A DNA stretch of 64,000 nucleotides, taken from Haloactinomyces albus. GTDB lineage: Bacteria; Actinomycetota; Actinomycetes; Mycobacteriales; Pseudonocardiaceae. Every line of letters begins with the position of its first letter. Positions within the stretch are counted from its first letter, which is position 1. A program made the position numbers and the translations under genes. The notes beneath the pieces were generated by a model, which did no database searches, had not been told where the DNA came from, and worked only from the letters and a program-made list of their open reading frames with translations. Below, piece after piece: positions 1-7,429 of this stretch. The stretch covers positions 1,240,001 to 1,304,000 of the forward strand of contig NZ_JAVDXW010000001.1 of assembly GCF_031458135.1 (NCBI RefSeq), given 5' to 3'.

Positions 1-2389
1 CGAGGGCGGCCGAGGCGATGAATCCCTCGCCCGGTTCGGTGATCTTGGCCAGGGTCCGCACCGCAGGGACGTGCTCGGGCAGGCTCGCGGCCTCGATCCC
101 GTCGAGGTTGGCCGAGACCTTCTGCCCCGGTTTCAGGCCCTGGTCCGAGCGGAACCGGCGAATCTCGGTGATCAGCTTCTGCACCGAGGCGATCCGCTCG
201 GCGGCTCCCTCGTCCGGCTGCCCCCCGACCGGGCTCGGCCAGTCCGCGACGACCACGGACTCCCGCCCGGTCAGCGTCGTCCACAGCACTTCGGTCACGA
301 ACGGGATCGTCGGGTGCAGCAGCCGCAGCAGCACATCGAGGACGTAACCGAGCACCGCACGAGTGGTCTCGGCTCGCTGCCCGCCCGCATCGAGCTGCAC
401 CTTCGACAGCTCCACGTACCAGTCGCAGAACTCGTCCCAGGTGAAGTGGTACAGCGCCTCGGTGGACTTGGCGAACTGGAAGTCCTCCATCAGTTCGTCC
501 ACCTCCGCCACCACGGCATCGGTGCGGTCCAGGATCCAGCGATCGGCATCGGTCAACGTCGCCCGGTCCGGCAGCACATCCGGCACGTAGGCGTTCTTGC
601 CCAGCACGAACTTGGTGGCGTTGAACAGCTTCGTGACGAAGCTGCGCGAGCCCGCGACCCAGTCCTCGCTCATCGGCACGTCGGTCCCCGGATTGGCTCC
701 GCGGGCGAAGGTGAACCGCAGCGCATCGGTGCCGTAATCGTCCATCCACTGCAGCGGATCGACGGTGTTGCCCGCCGACTTCGACATCTTCTTGCCGTGC
801 GGGTCCCGCACCATGCCGTGCAGGGCGATGACGTTGAACGGCACGGCATCGGCGGCGTCGCGATCCTGCATCGCGTAGAGCCCGAGCATCATCATCCGGG
901 CCACCCAGAAGAACAGGATGTCGTAGCCGGTGACCAGCACGCTGGTCGGATAGAACTTGCGCAGGTCGGCGGTGTCGTCCGGCCAGCCCATCGTGGAGAA
1001 CGGCCACAGGCCCGAGGAGAACCACGTGTCGAGCACGTCCTCGTCCTGGCGCCAGCCGGCACCGCTCGGCGGTTCCTCGTCCGGGCCGACGCAGACGACC
1101 TGCCCCTCCGGCCCGTACCAGACGGGGATGCGGTGCCCCCACCACATCTGCCGCGAGATCGCCCAGTCGTGCAGGTTGTCGATCCAGTCGAAGTAGCGCT
1201 TGGCCATCTCCGGCGGGTGCACCGCGACACGGCCGTCGCGCACGGCGTCCCCGGCAGCCTGGGCCAGGGGAGCGACCTTGACGAACCACTGCAGCGACAG
1301 GCGCGGTTCGATCGGCTCCTTGGAACGGGAACTGTGCCCGACGCTGTGCACGTAGGGGCGCTTCTCGGCCACGATACGGCCCTGCGCACGCAGCGCCTCC
1401 CGCACAGCCACGCGCGCCTCGTAGCGGTCCATGCCGTCGAACTCGGTGCCGGTGCCCGCGATCCGGGCGGTCTCGTCCATGATCGTGAGCATCGGCAGGT
1501 CGTGGCGCCTGCCGATCTCGAAGTCGTTGGGATCGTGCGCCGGAGTCACCTTCACCGCACCACTGCCGAACTCGGGATCGACGTGCGAGTCGGCGACGAT
1601 CGGAATCGTGCGCCCGGTCAGCGGCAGCTCGATCTCGGTACCGACCAGGTGCCGGTAGCGGTCGTCATCGGGATGCACCGCCACGGCGGTGTCGCCGAGC
1701 ATCGTCTCGAGCCGGGTGGTGGCCACCTCGATCGCGTTCTCGCCGTCGCCGTAGCGCATGGAGACGAGCTCGCCCTCGACCTCCTTGTGCTCGACCTCGA
1801 TGTCCGAGATCGCCGAGCGCATCTCCGGCGACCAGTTGACCAACCATTCGGCCTGGTAGATCAGGCCGTCGTCGTAGAGCTTCTTGAAGATCGTCCGGAC
1901 GGCGCGCGAGAGTCCCTCGTCCATGGTGAAGCGCTCGCGGGTCCAGTCCACGCTGTCACCCAGGCGACGCATCTGCGACAGGATCGCGCCGCCGTGCTGC
2001 TCCTTCCACTGCCACACCCGGTCGAGGAAACCCTCGCGGCCGAGTTCGCGGTGGTCGATGCCCTCCTCGCGGAGCTGCCGCTCGACCAGGGCCTGCACGG
2101 CGATACTCGCGTGGTCCATGCCGGGCAGCCAGAGCGCTTCGTAGCCCTGCATCCGGCGGCGCCGCGTGAGCAGGTCCATCAGCGTGTGCTCGAAGGCGTG
2201 GCCGATGTGCAGGCTGCCGGTCACGTTCGGCGGTGGGATGACGAGCGAGAACGGGGGCTTGTCGCTGTGCGCGTCGGCGGTGAAGTACCCCTTGTCCACC
2301 CAGCGCTGGTACAGCTCGGCCTCTACGTCGGCCGGGTTCCAGCTCGACGGAAGTTCACGGGACTGGGCTGCTGCGCTGGTCTGTGTCAC
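1..2389 (-). CDS. valS: Valine--tRNA ligase, 3' end beyond window
   Basis: Class I aminoacyl-tRNA synthetase that charges tRNA-Val with valine in the cytoplasm. About 796 residues are visible; the C-terminal end, including any terminal coiled coil, lies outside the window. The ATP-binding HIGH motif sits at about residues 61-64 (context [13 protein letters not shown]) and the KMSKS motif at about 534-538 (KKMSKSAGN), the normal spacing for ValRS with its editing domain between them. I chose the GTG that begins [10 protein letters not shown] because the conserved ELPSSWNP start of the family follows at once; no strong ribosome site is visible. In mycobacteria valS also lies on the clpX side of this region. 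Identification is certain; the start is less so. Confidence 0.96.
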   Translation of the reverse strand, partial: MTQTSAAAQSRELPSSWNPADVEAELYQRWVDKGYFTADAHSDKPPFSLVIPPPNVTGSLHIGHAFEHTLMDLLTRRRRMQGYEALWLPGMDHASIAVQALVERQLREEGIDHRELGREGFLDRVWQWKEQHGGAILSQMRRLGDSVDWTRERFTMDEGLSRAVRTIFKKLYDDGLIYQAEWLVNWSPEMRSAISDIEVEHKEVEGELVSMRYGDGENAIEVATTRLETMLGDTAVAVHPDDDRYRHLVGTEIELPLTGRTIPIVADSHVDPEFGSGAVKVTPAHDPNDFEIGRRHDLPMLTIMDETARIAGTGTEFDGMDRYEARVAVREALRAQGRIVAEKRPYVHSVGHSSRSKEPIEPRLSLQWFVKVAPLAQAAGDAVRDGRVAVHPPEMAKRYFDWIDNLHDWAISRQMWWGHRIPVWYGPEGQVVCVGPDEEPPSGAGWRQDEDVLDTWFSSGLWPFSTMGWPDDTADLRKFYPTSVLVTGYDILFFWVARMMMLGLYAMQDRDAADAVPFNVIALHGMVRDPHGKKMSKSAGNTVDPLQWMDDYGTDALRFTFARGANPGTDVPMSEDWVAGSRSFVTKLFNATKFVLGKNAYVPDVLPDRATLTDADRWILDRTDAVVAEVDELMEDFQFAKSTEALYHFTWDEFCDWYVELSKVQLDAGGQRAETTRAVLGYVLDVLLRLLHPTIPFVTEVLWTTLTGRESVVVADWPSPVGGQPDEGAAERIASVQKLITEIRRFRSDQGLKPGQKVSANLDGIEAASLPEHVPAVRTLAKITEPGEGFIASAAL

Positions 2390-2486
2390 ACGGGGGATTC
2401 TACGAACCGGCTTTGCCTCCTCGTACGGTGCTCGCCCTTGGCTCGTCCTTGCCGGATGCGCGTCGGCGGTGAATGATCCGGAAACG

Positions 2487-3164
2487 ATGACTCCGATGAT
2501 CCTCGACCGGGTCCGCGACGGACACCACCGCCTGCTGGACCTGCTCAGCGAGCTGGAAACGGACGAGTTCCGGCAGGCCTCCCGGCTGCCCGGATGGTCC
2601 CGCGCGCACGTGGTCGCCCATCTCGCGCACAACGCCCGGATGCTCACGCGGGTGACGAGGCACGCCGTGCAGGGCGAACTCGTCGAGCCCTACCCCGACG
2701 ACGATCGCGACTCGGCGATCGAGCGGGACTCGGCGCTGGGGGCCACCGCCCTCGTCGAGCTGCTCATCTCCGCGCAGGCGGAGCTGGAGATCACCTGGGA
2801 CTCGCTCGCCGAGCAGGACTGGCAGCGGCCGGTGCGCTTCCGCAACGGCACGGTGCACGACCTGCTGCTCTGCCGCTGGCGGGAGAACGAGATCCACACC
2901 GTCGATCTCGCCTTGGGCGTCACCGAGGAATCCTGGTCGCCGGAGTTCTGCGAGCACGCCATCGACTTCCTCTCCCCACGGCTGGAGGGCAGTGACGTGC
3001 TGCTGGCGCCCGGCGATCTGTCCCGGATCTGGACGTTCGGCGACGGGTCCGGCGGGACCGTGCGCGGGCCGAGCCACACCATCGCCTGCTGGATGTCCGG
3101 CCGCGCTCCCCAGCGGCGGCCGACCTGCGACGGCCCACTCCCCGACCTCGGTCCCTGGCCCTGA
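2487..3164 (+). CDS. DinB-like mycothiol-dependent enzyme (maleylpyruvate isomerase N-domain family)
   Basis: A 225-residue protein of the actinobacterial DinB/MDMPI fold, four-helix-bundle metalloproteins several of which use mycothiol as a cofactor. The signature [18 protein letters not shown] lies at residues 33-50 with candidate metal ligands H41, H45 and H48; a later NEIHTVDL segment supplies the conserved His and Asp of the second half. The ATG gives MTPMILDRV; an in-frame GTG 18 bases upstream ([10 protein letters not shown]) is an alternative start. It is divergent from valS across about 100 bases, so the two probably share a promoter region. The substrate cannot be told from the sequence. 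Family is fairly sure, reaction unknown. Confidence 0.85.
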   Translation: MTPMILDRVRDGHHRLLDLLSELETDEFRQASRLPGWSRAHVVAHLAHNARMLTRVTRHAVQGELVEPYPDDDRDSAIERDSALGATALVELLISAQAELEITWDSLAEQDWQRPVRFRNGTVHDLLLCRWRENEIHTVDLALGVTEESWSPEFCEHAIDFLSPRLEGSDVLLAPGDLSRIWTFGDGSGGTVRGPSHTIACWMSGRAPQRRPTCDGPLPDLGPWP

Positions 3165-3208
3165 GGACAGCAGGCACTCCGCCACCTTGCTCCGAGGAGA
3201 TCGCCGCG

Positions 3209-3367
3209 ATGCTCGGCGATACCTTCTCCTGGGTCGACGTCTTGCCGGAAGACGACCGAAGGGAATTCGCCACCGACTTCAGCAGGGCCTTCGAAACGGC
3301 TACGGAGCTGGAACGTACTGACACAGCCCGTGCGCGAGTGGTAAGCGACGCCGGCCGTGCCGCGTAG
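3209..3367 (+). CDS. Small ORF, possibly remnant of a DUF6247-type antitoxin-like gene
   Basis: A 52-codon frame (MLGDTFSWVDVLPEDDRREF and onward) preceded by GAGGAG 9 bases before the ATG. The PEDDRREFATDFSRAFETA stretch resembles the middle of DUF6247 proteins, small antitoxin-like proteins found beside toxin genes in actinobacteria, but both ends expected of that family are missing. It lies just after the DinB-like gene and next to another decayed stretch, so a gene fragment is more likely than a working gene. The family link is from memory of the motif and is weak. Confidence 0.35.
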   Translation: MLGDTFSWVDVLPEDDRREFATDFSRAFETATELERTDTARARVVSDAGRAA

Positions 3368-3865
3368 TCGGCCCCGTTGGTGGCCAACGAGGGGTCCCGG
3401 CCTTCCTCGGTGCAGAACTCGACGAATCCGGCGACGTCACCATGGATCACGACCGGTGTCCTTGTCCGGCCAGCGCCGCAGCACCTCGTCGAGCTCGGCA
3501 CCCGGCCGATGCAGCACGGCTGACCGTGTCGGTCCCGGGCTGCGCGGCGCCCCTCCGTCGAGAAGTTCCCGGTAGCCCGCACGGATCTGCCTGCTGAAAT
3601 CGTCCAGCGTGTCCTCGGGCTGCTCCAGGGCCTAGGCCGGACGCGAAGGCGGGTACTGAAGCAGCATGTCGAGATTCGGATCGCCCATGGCGTCGCGGTG
3701 TTCGAGCAGAAACGAGGCGCAGTAGGCCTTATCATCCGTCGACCGGGCAAGGGATCTTCGTCGGGCAACTCCCGGCGCGGCAGGCGCTGCTACCAGAAAA
3801 GAGCAAGACTCGTTCGGCTTTTCGACAATTCCGGGATGTTCGAGTGGGATTGTTTGCTTCGGCAA
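3350..3865 (-). pseudogene. Decayed unidentified coding region (nonsense codon plus frameshift)
   Basis: On the minus strand three protein-like stretches follow one another. The first ends MGDPNLDMLLQYPPSRPA at a TAG at about 3632-3634. The same frame then reopens with LEQPEDTLDDFSRQIRAGY and runs to about 3447. A shift of frame then leads into VIHGDVAGFVEFCTEEGRDP. Helical, charged composition and continuity across the stop suggest one former gene broken by a nonsense codon and an indel. I do not recognise the family. The stretch from 3368 to 4015 otherwise shows no convincing gene. Confidence 0.3.
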
Positions 3866-4015
3866 ACCCGGACATCCGAGCGACGAAGATTCCCGAAGAA
3901 TGCCCCGATCGGCGGATTCCTCCCCACAACAACGGCGCTACTGTCGATACACATCGTGCGAAGAATCCTGAACGAGCACGATTCCAAAAAACACATAACG
4001 CTATTCGGAGATTCG

Positions 4016-4366
4016 ATGAGACGCATTGTTTCCGTTGTGGCACTGATGTTGTTGAGCGTTCTGGCAGTACCTGCCGCCTCGGCACAGGCCCCGACTCCGG
4101 TGCCCGCCCAATCCTCGCTCAGTGCACAACAGACAGCGGTTGCGTGCCCACCCACGCTCTCCCGTGGCTCCACAGGATACTGGGTGGAGGTTCTGCAGGA
4201 TGAAATGAACAGCTACCCGTACGAAGTGAGCGGCCCCTGGCTGACCGTCGACGGAATCTACGGGCCGAAGACGGAAGACGCAGTCGTCGACTTCCAGCAG
4301 TGGTACGGCCTGCTGGTCGACGGAATCGCCGGACCACAAACCTGGGGGCAACTGGGATACTGCTGA
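4016..4366 (+). CDS. Secreted peptidoglycan-binding domain protein
   Basis: A 116-residue exported protein. Residues 1-24 (MRRIVSVVALMLLSVLAVPA, then ASAQ) form a classic Sec signal peptide with an AxA-type cleavage site. Residues 46-116 form one PG_binding_1 repeat: the SRGSTGYWVEVLQDEMN helix, the TVDGIYGPKTEDAVVDFQ motif, then LLVDGIAGPQTWGQL. Cysteines in the ACPPT segment and at the C terminus (GYC) could form a disulfide closing the domain. GGAG five bases before the ATG fixes this start; the frame is open further upstream but that part is not protein-like. There is no catalytic domain, so it probably binds cell-wall peptidoglycan without cutting it. A long inverted repeat follows the gene. 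Confidence 0.85.
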   Translation: MRRIVSVVALMLLSVLAVPAASAQAPTPVPAQSSLSAQQTAVACPPTLSRGSTGYWVEVLQDEMNSYPYEVSGPWLTVDGIYGPKTEDAVVDFQQWYGLLVDGIAGPQTWGQLGYC

Positions 4367-4412
4367 GAAACAGCACGGCCAGATCCCGAAGCAGAAAAAC
4401 CAACCGGATCAT

Positions 4413-4460
4413 TGTCACGATGCACATCCGTGGAAAACCTGCGGAATGTGCATCGTGACA
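4413..4460. terminator. Long inverted repeat downstream of the peptidoglycan-binding gene
   Basis: Perfect 15-bp arms, TGTCACGATGCACAT at 4413-4427 and ATGTGCATCGTGACA at 4446-4460, enclose 18 bases, with an extra CCG/CGG pairing inside. There is no T-tract, as is common for actinobacterial terminators. It lies about 45 bases after the stop at 4366. The rest of 4367-4680 holds no gene I can support. Confidence 0.55.
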
Positions 4461-4680
4461 TGGAACGTACTTCACGCGGCCGAATCGGATGCGGCGCGAA
4501 TCAGAATTCGATCAGGCCGGGCCGGGAAATCCCCGGCGCCCGCACATCCGACGCATTCGATCGAGGAATACCGCAGGCACTTACCGGGCGGCGAGTTCGC
4601 GACCGCGCCGACCCGCGCACTTCCGGGTAAGCTTCCGGCCGAGCGGCTGAACTCGAACCCGAAGAGCGGGAGCGCATGCC

Positions 4681-5526
4681 ATGACCAGTATCGACGGGAA
4701 GGTCGTGTTCATCACCGGCTCGACGAGCGGGCTGGGCAGGAAACTCGCCGAGCGGCTCGTCTCCGAGGGCGCCGGTGTGGTGCTGCACGGGCGCAGCAGC
4801 GAACGCTGCGAGTCCACGGTGCAGGAGATCCAGGAGGCGACGGGCAGCGACCGTCTTCCCTACCACGTCGCGAACCTCGCCTCGCTCGCCGAAGTACGCA
4901 GGCTCGCCGACGCGGTACGCGAGCAGCACGACCGGCTCGACGTCCTCGTCAACAACGCCGGTGTCGGAGGTGGACCCGCGCAGGACGGCACGCGGGAGCT
5001 CAGCGAGGACGGATACGAACTGCGGTTCGCGGTCAACCACCTCGCGCACTACCTGCTGACTCATCGGCTGCTGCCGCTGCTCCGTGCCTCCGCACCCGCG
5101 CGGGTGGTCAACGTCGCCTCCGGTGCCCAGGAAGCCATCGACTTCGACGATGTGCACTTGGAGCGCGACTACAGCTCCTCACGGGCCTACACCCAGAGCA
5201 AGCTGGCGCAGGTGATGTTCACCTTCGGCTTGGCCGAGACGCTGGACGCCGGTGAGGTCACGGTCAACAGCCTGCATCCCGCGTCGTTGATGGACACCAA
5301 GATGGCGCAGCGGTGGTACGGGAGCGCGATGTCCTCGGTGGAGGAGGGCGTGGCGGCGACGCACCGGCTGATCACCGATCCCAAGCTGGCCGGGGTCACC
5401 GGGCGGTACTTCAGCGGGCAGCAGGAGGCGCGCGCCGCCAAGCAGGCCTACGACGCCGAGGCGCGCAGGCGGCTCCACGACCTCTCCGAGGAGCTGACCA
5501 CTCAGCACGCCGGCAGTACGGAGTGA
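4681..5526 (+). CDS. Short-chain dehydrogenase/reductase
   Basis: A 281-residue classical SDR, an NAD(P)-dependent oxidoreductase with a Rossmann fold. The nucleotide-binding TGSTSGLG lies at 12-19, NNAG at 91-94, and the catalytic set is Ser146 (NVASGA) with Y169-x3-K173 (AYTQSKLAQ). The HGRSS sequence after the second strand (about 36-40) favours NADP(H). The C-terminal third is shaped like WW-oxidoreductase or retinol-dehydrogenase-like bacterial SDRs (LHPASLMDTKM, GRYFSGQ). The substrate is unknown and neighbours give no clue. GAGCGGGAGC lies just before the ATG. Confidence 0.9.
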   Translation: MTSIDGKVVFITGSTSGLGRKLAERLVSEGAGVVLHGRSSERCESTVQEIQEATGSDRLPYHVANLASLAEVRRLADAVREQHDRLDVLVNNAGVGGGPAQDGTRELSEDGYELRFAVNHLAHYLLTHRLLPLLRASAPARVVNVASGAQEAIDFDDVHLERDYSSSRAYTQSKLAQVMFTFGLAETLDAGEVTVNSLHPASLMDTKMAQRWYGSAMSSVEEGVAATHRLITDPKLAGVTGRYFSGQQEARAAKQAYDAEARRRLHDLSEELTTQHAGSTE

Positions 5527-5572
5527 ACGGACCGTTCGCCCGGTCCATCCGGTACGAACGGTCCGTTCACTC
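5521..5572. terminator. 18-bp perfect inverted repeat between convergent genes
   Basis: Arms GAGTGAACGGACCGTTCG (5521-5538) and its exact complement (5555-5572) flank a 16-base loop. The left arm contains the last codon and TGA stop of the SDR gene, and the repeat lies 15 bases from the stop of the convergent AMIN-like gene. It is well placed to terminate both transcripts. Confidence 0.75.
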
Positions 5573-5586
5573 CCGAGGCGGAGCAC

Positions 5587-6597
5587 TCAGCCGGTGATGA
5601 AGGTGACCTTCGCGTCAGCACGGGTGCAGGTGTAGACGTAGTTCGGTGTCGGCTCGCTGTCGTCGTACTCGGGCAGGCAGGAGAACCCACCGGGGGTGCC
5701 GTAGGGCTGGCCGATCCGGCCTTCGACGAGGGAAGCCACGTTCCGGGCCTTCTCACAGCCCACGTTCGTGGCGGTGATGTTGAAGGCGCCGTAGTCGGTT
5801 TGCGGCTCGAACGACACATCGCCGCACTCGCGGGTCACCGGGTCGTCGGAGCCGCAGTTCGGCGTGCCGACGTCGACCACGATGGCGCTGTCCCGAGTGG
5901 TGACCTCGAACGGAGCCCGCACCGGAGCACCGTGGCAACTGTTCACGCCGATCGCCGCTTCCTGGACCTTCTCGAAGCCGCCCAGGTAGCGCACCTCGGC
6001 CACCGTCGGCAGGGTCGCCTCGACGCTCTCCCGCACGCTTCCGCTCGCGGTCGCGGGCGAGAAACTCATCTTGAGGAAGAGCTGGCCCTCCATCTCGACC
6101 GGCTTCCCGGATCCGGGCTTGCGCGGGTAGTCCTCCAGATACGTCGGAGTGTGCTCCGGCAACCGCTGCCCACCCTGGGTGCCGGAGAAGTTGAAGATGA
6201 CCCGATCGTAGGAGGCGTCGCCGGGCTTGACCTCGATCCCGGTCAGCGTGGCCGGGTTCTGGGCGGGTGGTTGCTGGGCGGCCGGTTGCTGCTTGGCACC
6301 GGTGGACGGCTTGACGCGGGTGGACTCCTGGGCAGCCTGCTGCTGGGTCGTGCTCGGCTGCGCCTGCGTGGTGCTCGCCTGCGTGGTGCTCGGCTGCGTG
6401 GTGCTCGGCTGCGCCTGCGTGGCACTCACCTGCGCCGTGCTCGGCTGCGTCACAGCGTGCGAGGACTGCACGGAGCGATCCGGCGGAGCGTTCTCGGAGC
6501 CCTGGGACAACGCGGTGCCCGCACCCCAGCCGGCCAGCGGAACCACCAGCGCAGCAGCCGTCCCGGTCATGAGCATCCGTAGCGAACGACGTTTCAC
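5587..6597 (-). CDS. Secreted AMIN-like domain protein with low-complexity linker
   Basis: 336 residues. An N-terminal signal sequence or membrane anchor (VKRRSLRMLMTGTAAALVVP) is followed by a Gln/Ser/Thr/Ala-rich linker of repeated QPSTTQ and QASTTQ units over about residues 40-115. The C-terminal half matches actinobacterial AMIN-like proteins: TGIEVKPGDASYDRVIFNF, then the LPTVAEVRYLGGFEKVQEAAIGV strand region. Six or so cysteines near the C terminus suggest disulfides outside the membrane. AMIN-type domains bind cell-envelope polymers, so an envelope role is likely but unproven. The GTG start follows GGGTGAGGACC; the frame stays open to 6774 without signal-like sequence. Confidence 0.75.
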   Translation of the reverse strand: MKRRSLRMLMTGTAAALVVPLAGWGAGTALSQGSENAPPDRSVQSSHAVTQPSTAQVSATQAQPSTTQPSTTQASTTQAQPSTTQQQAAQESTRVKPSTGAKQQPAAQQPPAQNPATLTGIEVKPGDASYDRVIFNFSGTQGGQRLPEHTPTYLEDYPRKPGSGKPVEMEGQLFLKMSFSPATASGSVRESVEATLPTVAEVRYLGGFEKVQEAAIGVNSCHGAPVRAPFEVTTRDSAIVVDVGTPNCGSDDPVTRECGDVSFEPQTDYGAFNITATNVGCEKARNVASLVEGRIGQPYGTPGGFSCLPEYDDSEPTPNYVYTCTRADAKVTFITG

Positions 6598-6697
6598 GGT
6601 CCTCACCCTTTCGTCCGTCGGAGTGTTCGTCCTTACACCCTGGGGGACGCTCGGAACCGGCGCAGGGTTGAGAAGCCCGATGCCGAGATGTGGGGAT

Positions 6698-7429
6698 TCA
6701 TCCCAACCAGAGTTGGGAGCCCAGGTGAGCCAGCCGCTGCTTGCGTGTCTCGTAGTCCGGCATGGTCCGAGCAACGATCTCCCAGAACCGCGGCGTGTGG
6801 TTCGGCTCGCTGACGTGGGCGAGTTCGTGCACGATCACGTAGTCGACCAGACTCGGTGGCAGTTGCATCGTCGCCCAGTGCAGGTTCAACCGCGTTCCCC
6901 CGCCGAGTGAGCCCCAGCGATAGCCGAGGTCCTGCACGTCGAGGCGATCAACGGGCGTGTGCATCCGCCGGGACAGTGCCCGCACGTGCGCGGGCAGCCG
7001 GTTCAACGCCCGGTACCGGTACCAGCCGATGACGGCCCGCGCCGCACCGTCGCCACCGGCCAGGTTCCTCGGCAGCAGGAGCCTGCCGCGTTCGAGCTTG
7101 ACCTTCTCGACCTCGTCGGTGACGCGCAGCCGATAGCGCCGCCCGAGATAGTCGAATCCCTCCCCCGATACGAAATCCTTCGTCACCGGAGGCGCCAACA
7201 GCAGGTCCTTCTCGGCGAGCTTGCGGTAGACCCAGCCGCGCTTGCCGCTCGCCCACCGCCGCACGGTCGCCGGATCGGTATCGGCAGGCACGTGCAGGAT
7301 CAGTGAGCCGTCCCGATCGACGGTGATCCCGACCGTGCGCCTGCGGGTCGAGCGCCGCAGGCTGAACACCAGATCGTCCAGAACCAGGCGGTCGGGGTGC
7401 TCATCGGCGATCGGGGCAGCGCGGGTCAT
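6698..7429 (-). CDS. YgjP-like M48-type zinc metalloprotease beside hsdR
   Basis: A 243-residue protein of the YgjP/WLM group (DUF45). The zinc site is VHELAHVSEPNH: H201, E202 and H205 with the third ligand H211. Upstream, YRWGSLGGGTRLNLHW (170-185) is the conserved segment before the HELAH helix. Its ATG overlaps the hsdR stop by four bases (ATGA), so it is translated with the restriction subunit. Such metalloproteases often travel with type I restriction genes; control or clearance of the restriction subunit is a plausible role but unproven. No signal peptide, so cytoplasmic. Confidence 0.88.
   Translation of the reverse strand: MTRAAPIADEHPDRLVLDDLVFSLRRSTRRRTVGITVDRDGSLILHVPADTDPATVRRWASGKRGWVYRKLAEKDLLLAPPVTKDFVSGEGFDYLGRRYRLRVTDEVEKVKLERGRLLLPRNLAGGDGAARAVIGWYRYRALNRLPAHVRALSRRMHTPVDRLDVQDLGYRWGSLGGGTRLNLHWATMQLPPSLVDYVIVHELAHVSEPNHTPRFWEIVARTMPDYETRKQRLAHLGSQLWLG

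Noticed and set aside
71-2476. Plus-strand open frame of 801 codons across the valS region
   Set aside because: valS on the minus strand carries HIGH and KMSKS at the right spacing. The plus-strand frame is its shadow.
3698-4015. Upstream extension of the peptidoglycan-binding protein to 222 residues
   Set aside because: A ribosome site and a perfect signal peptide begin at 4016; the added part is not protein-like and would bury the signal peptide.
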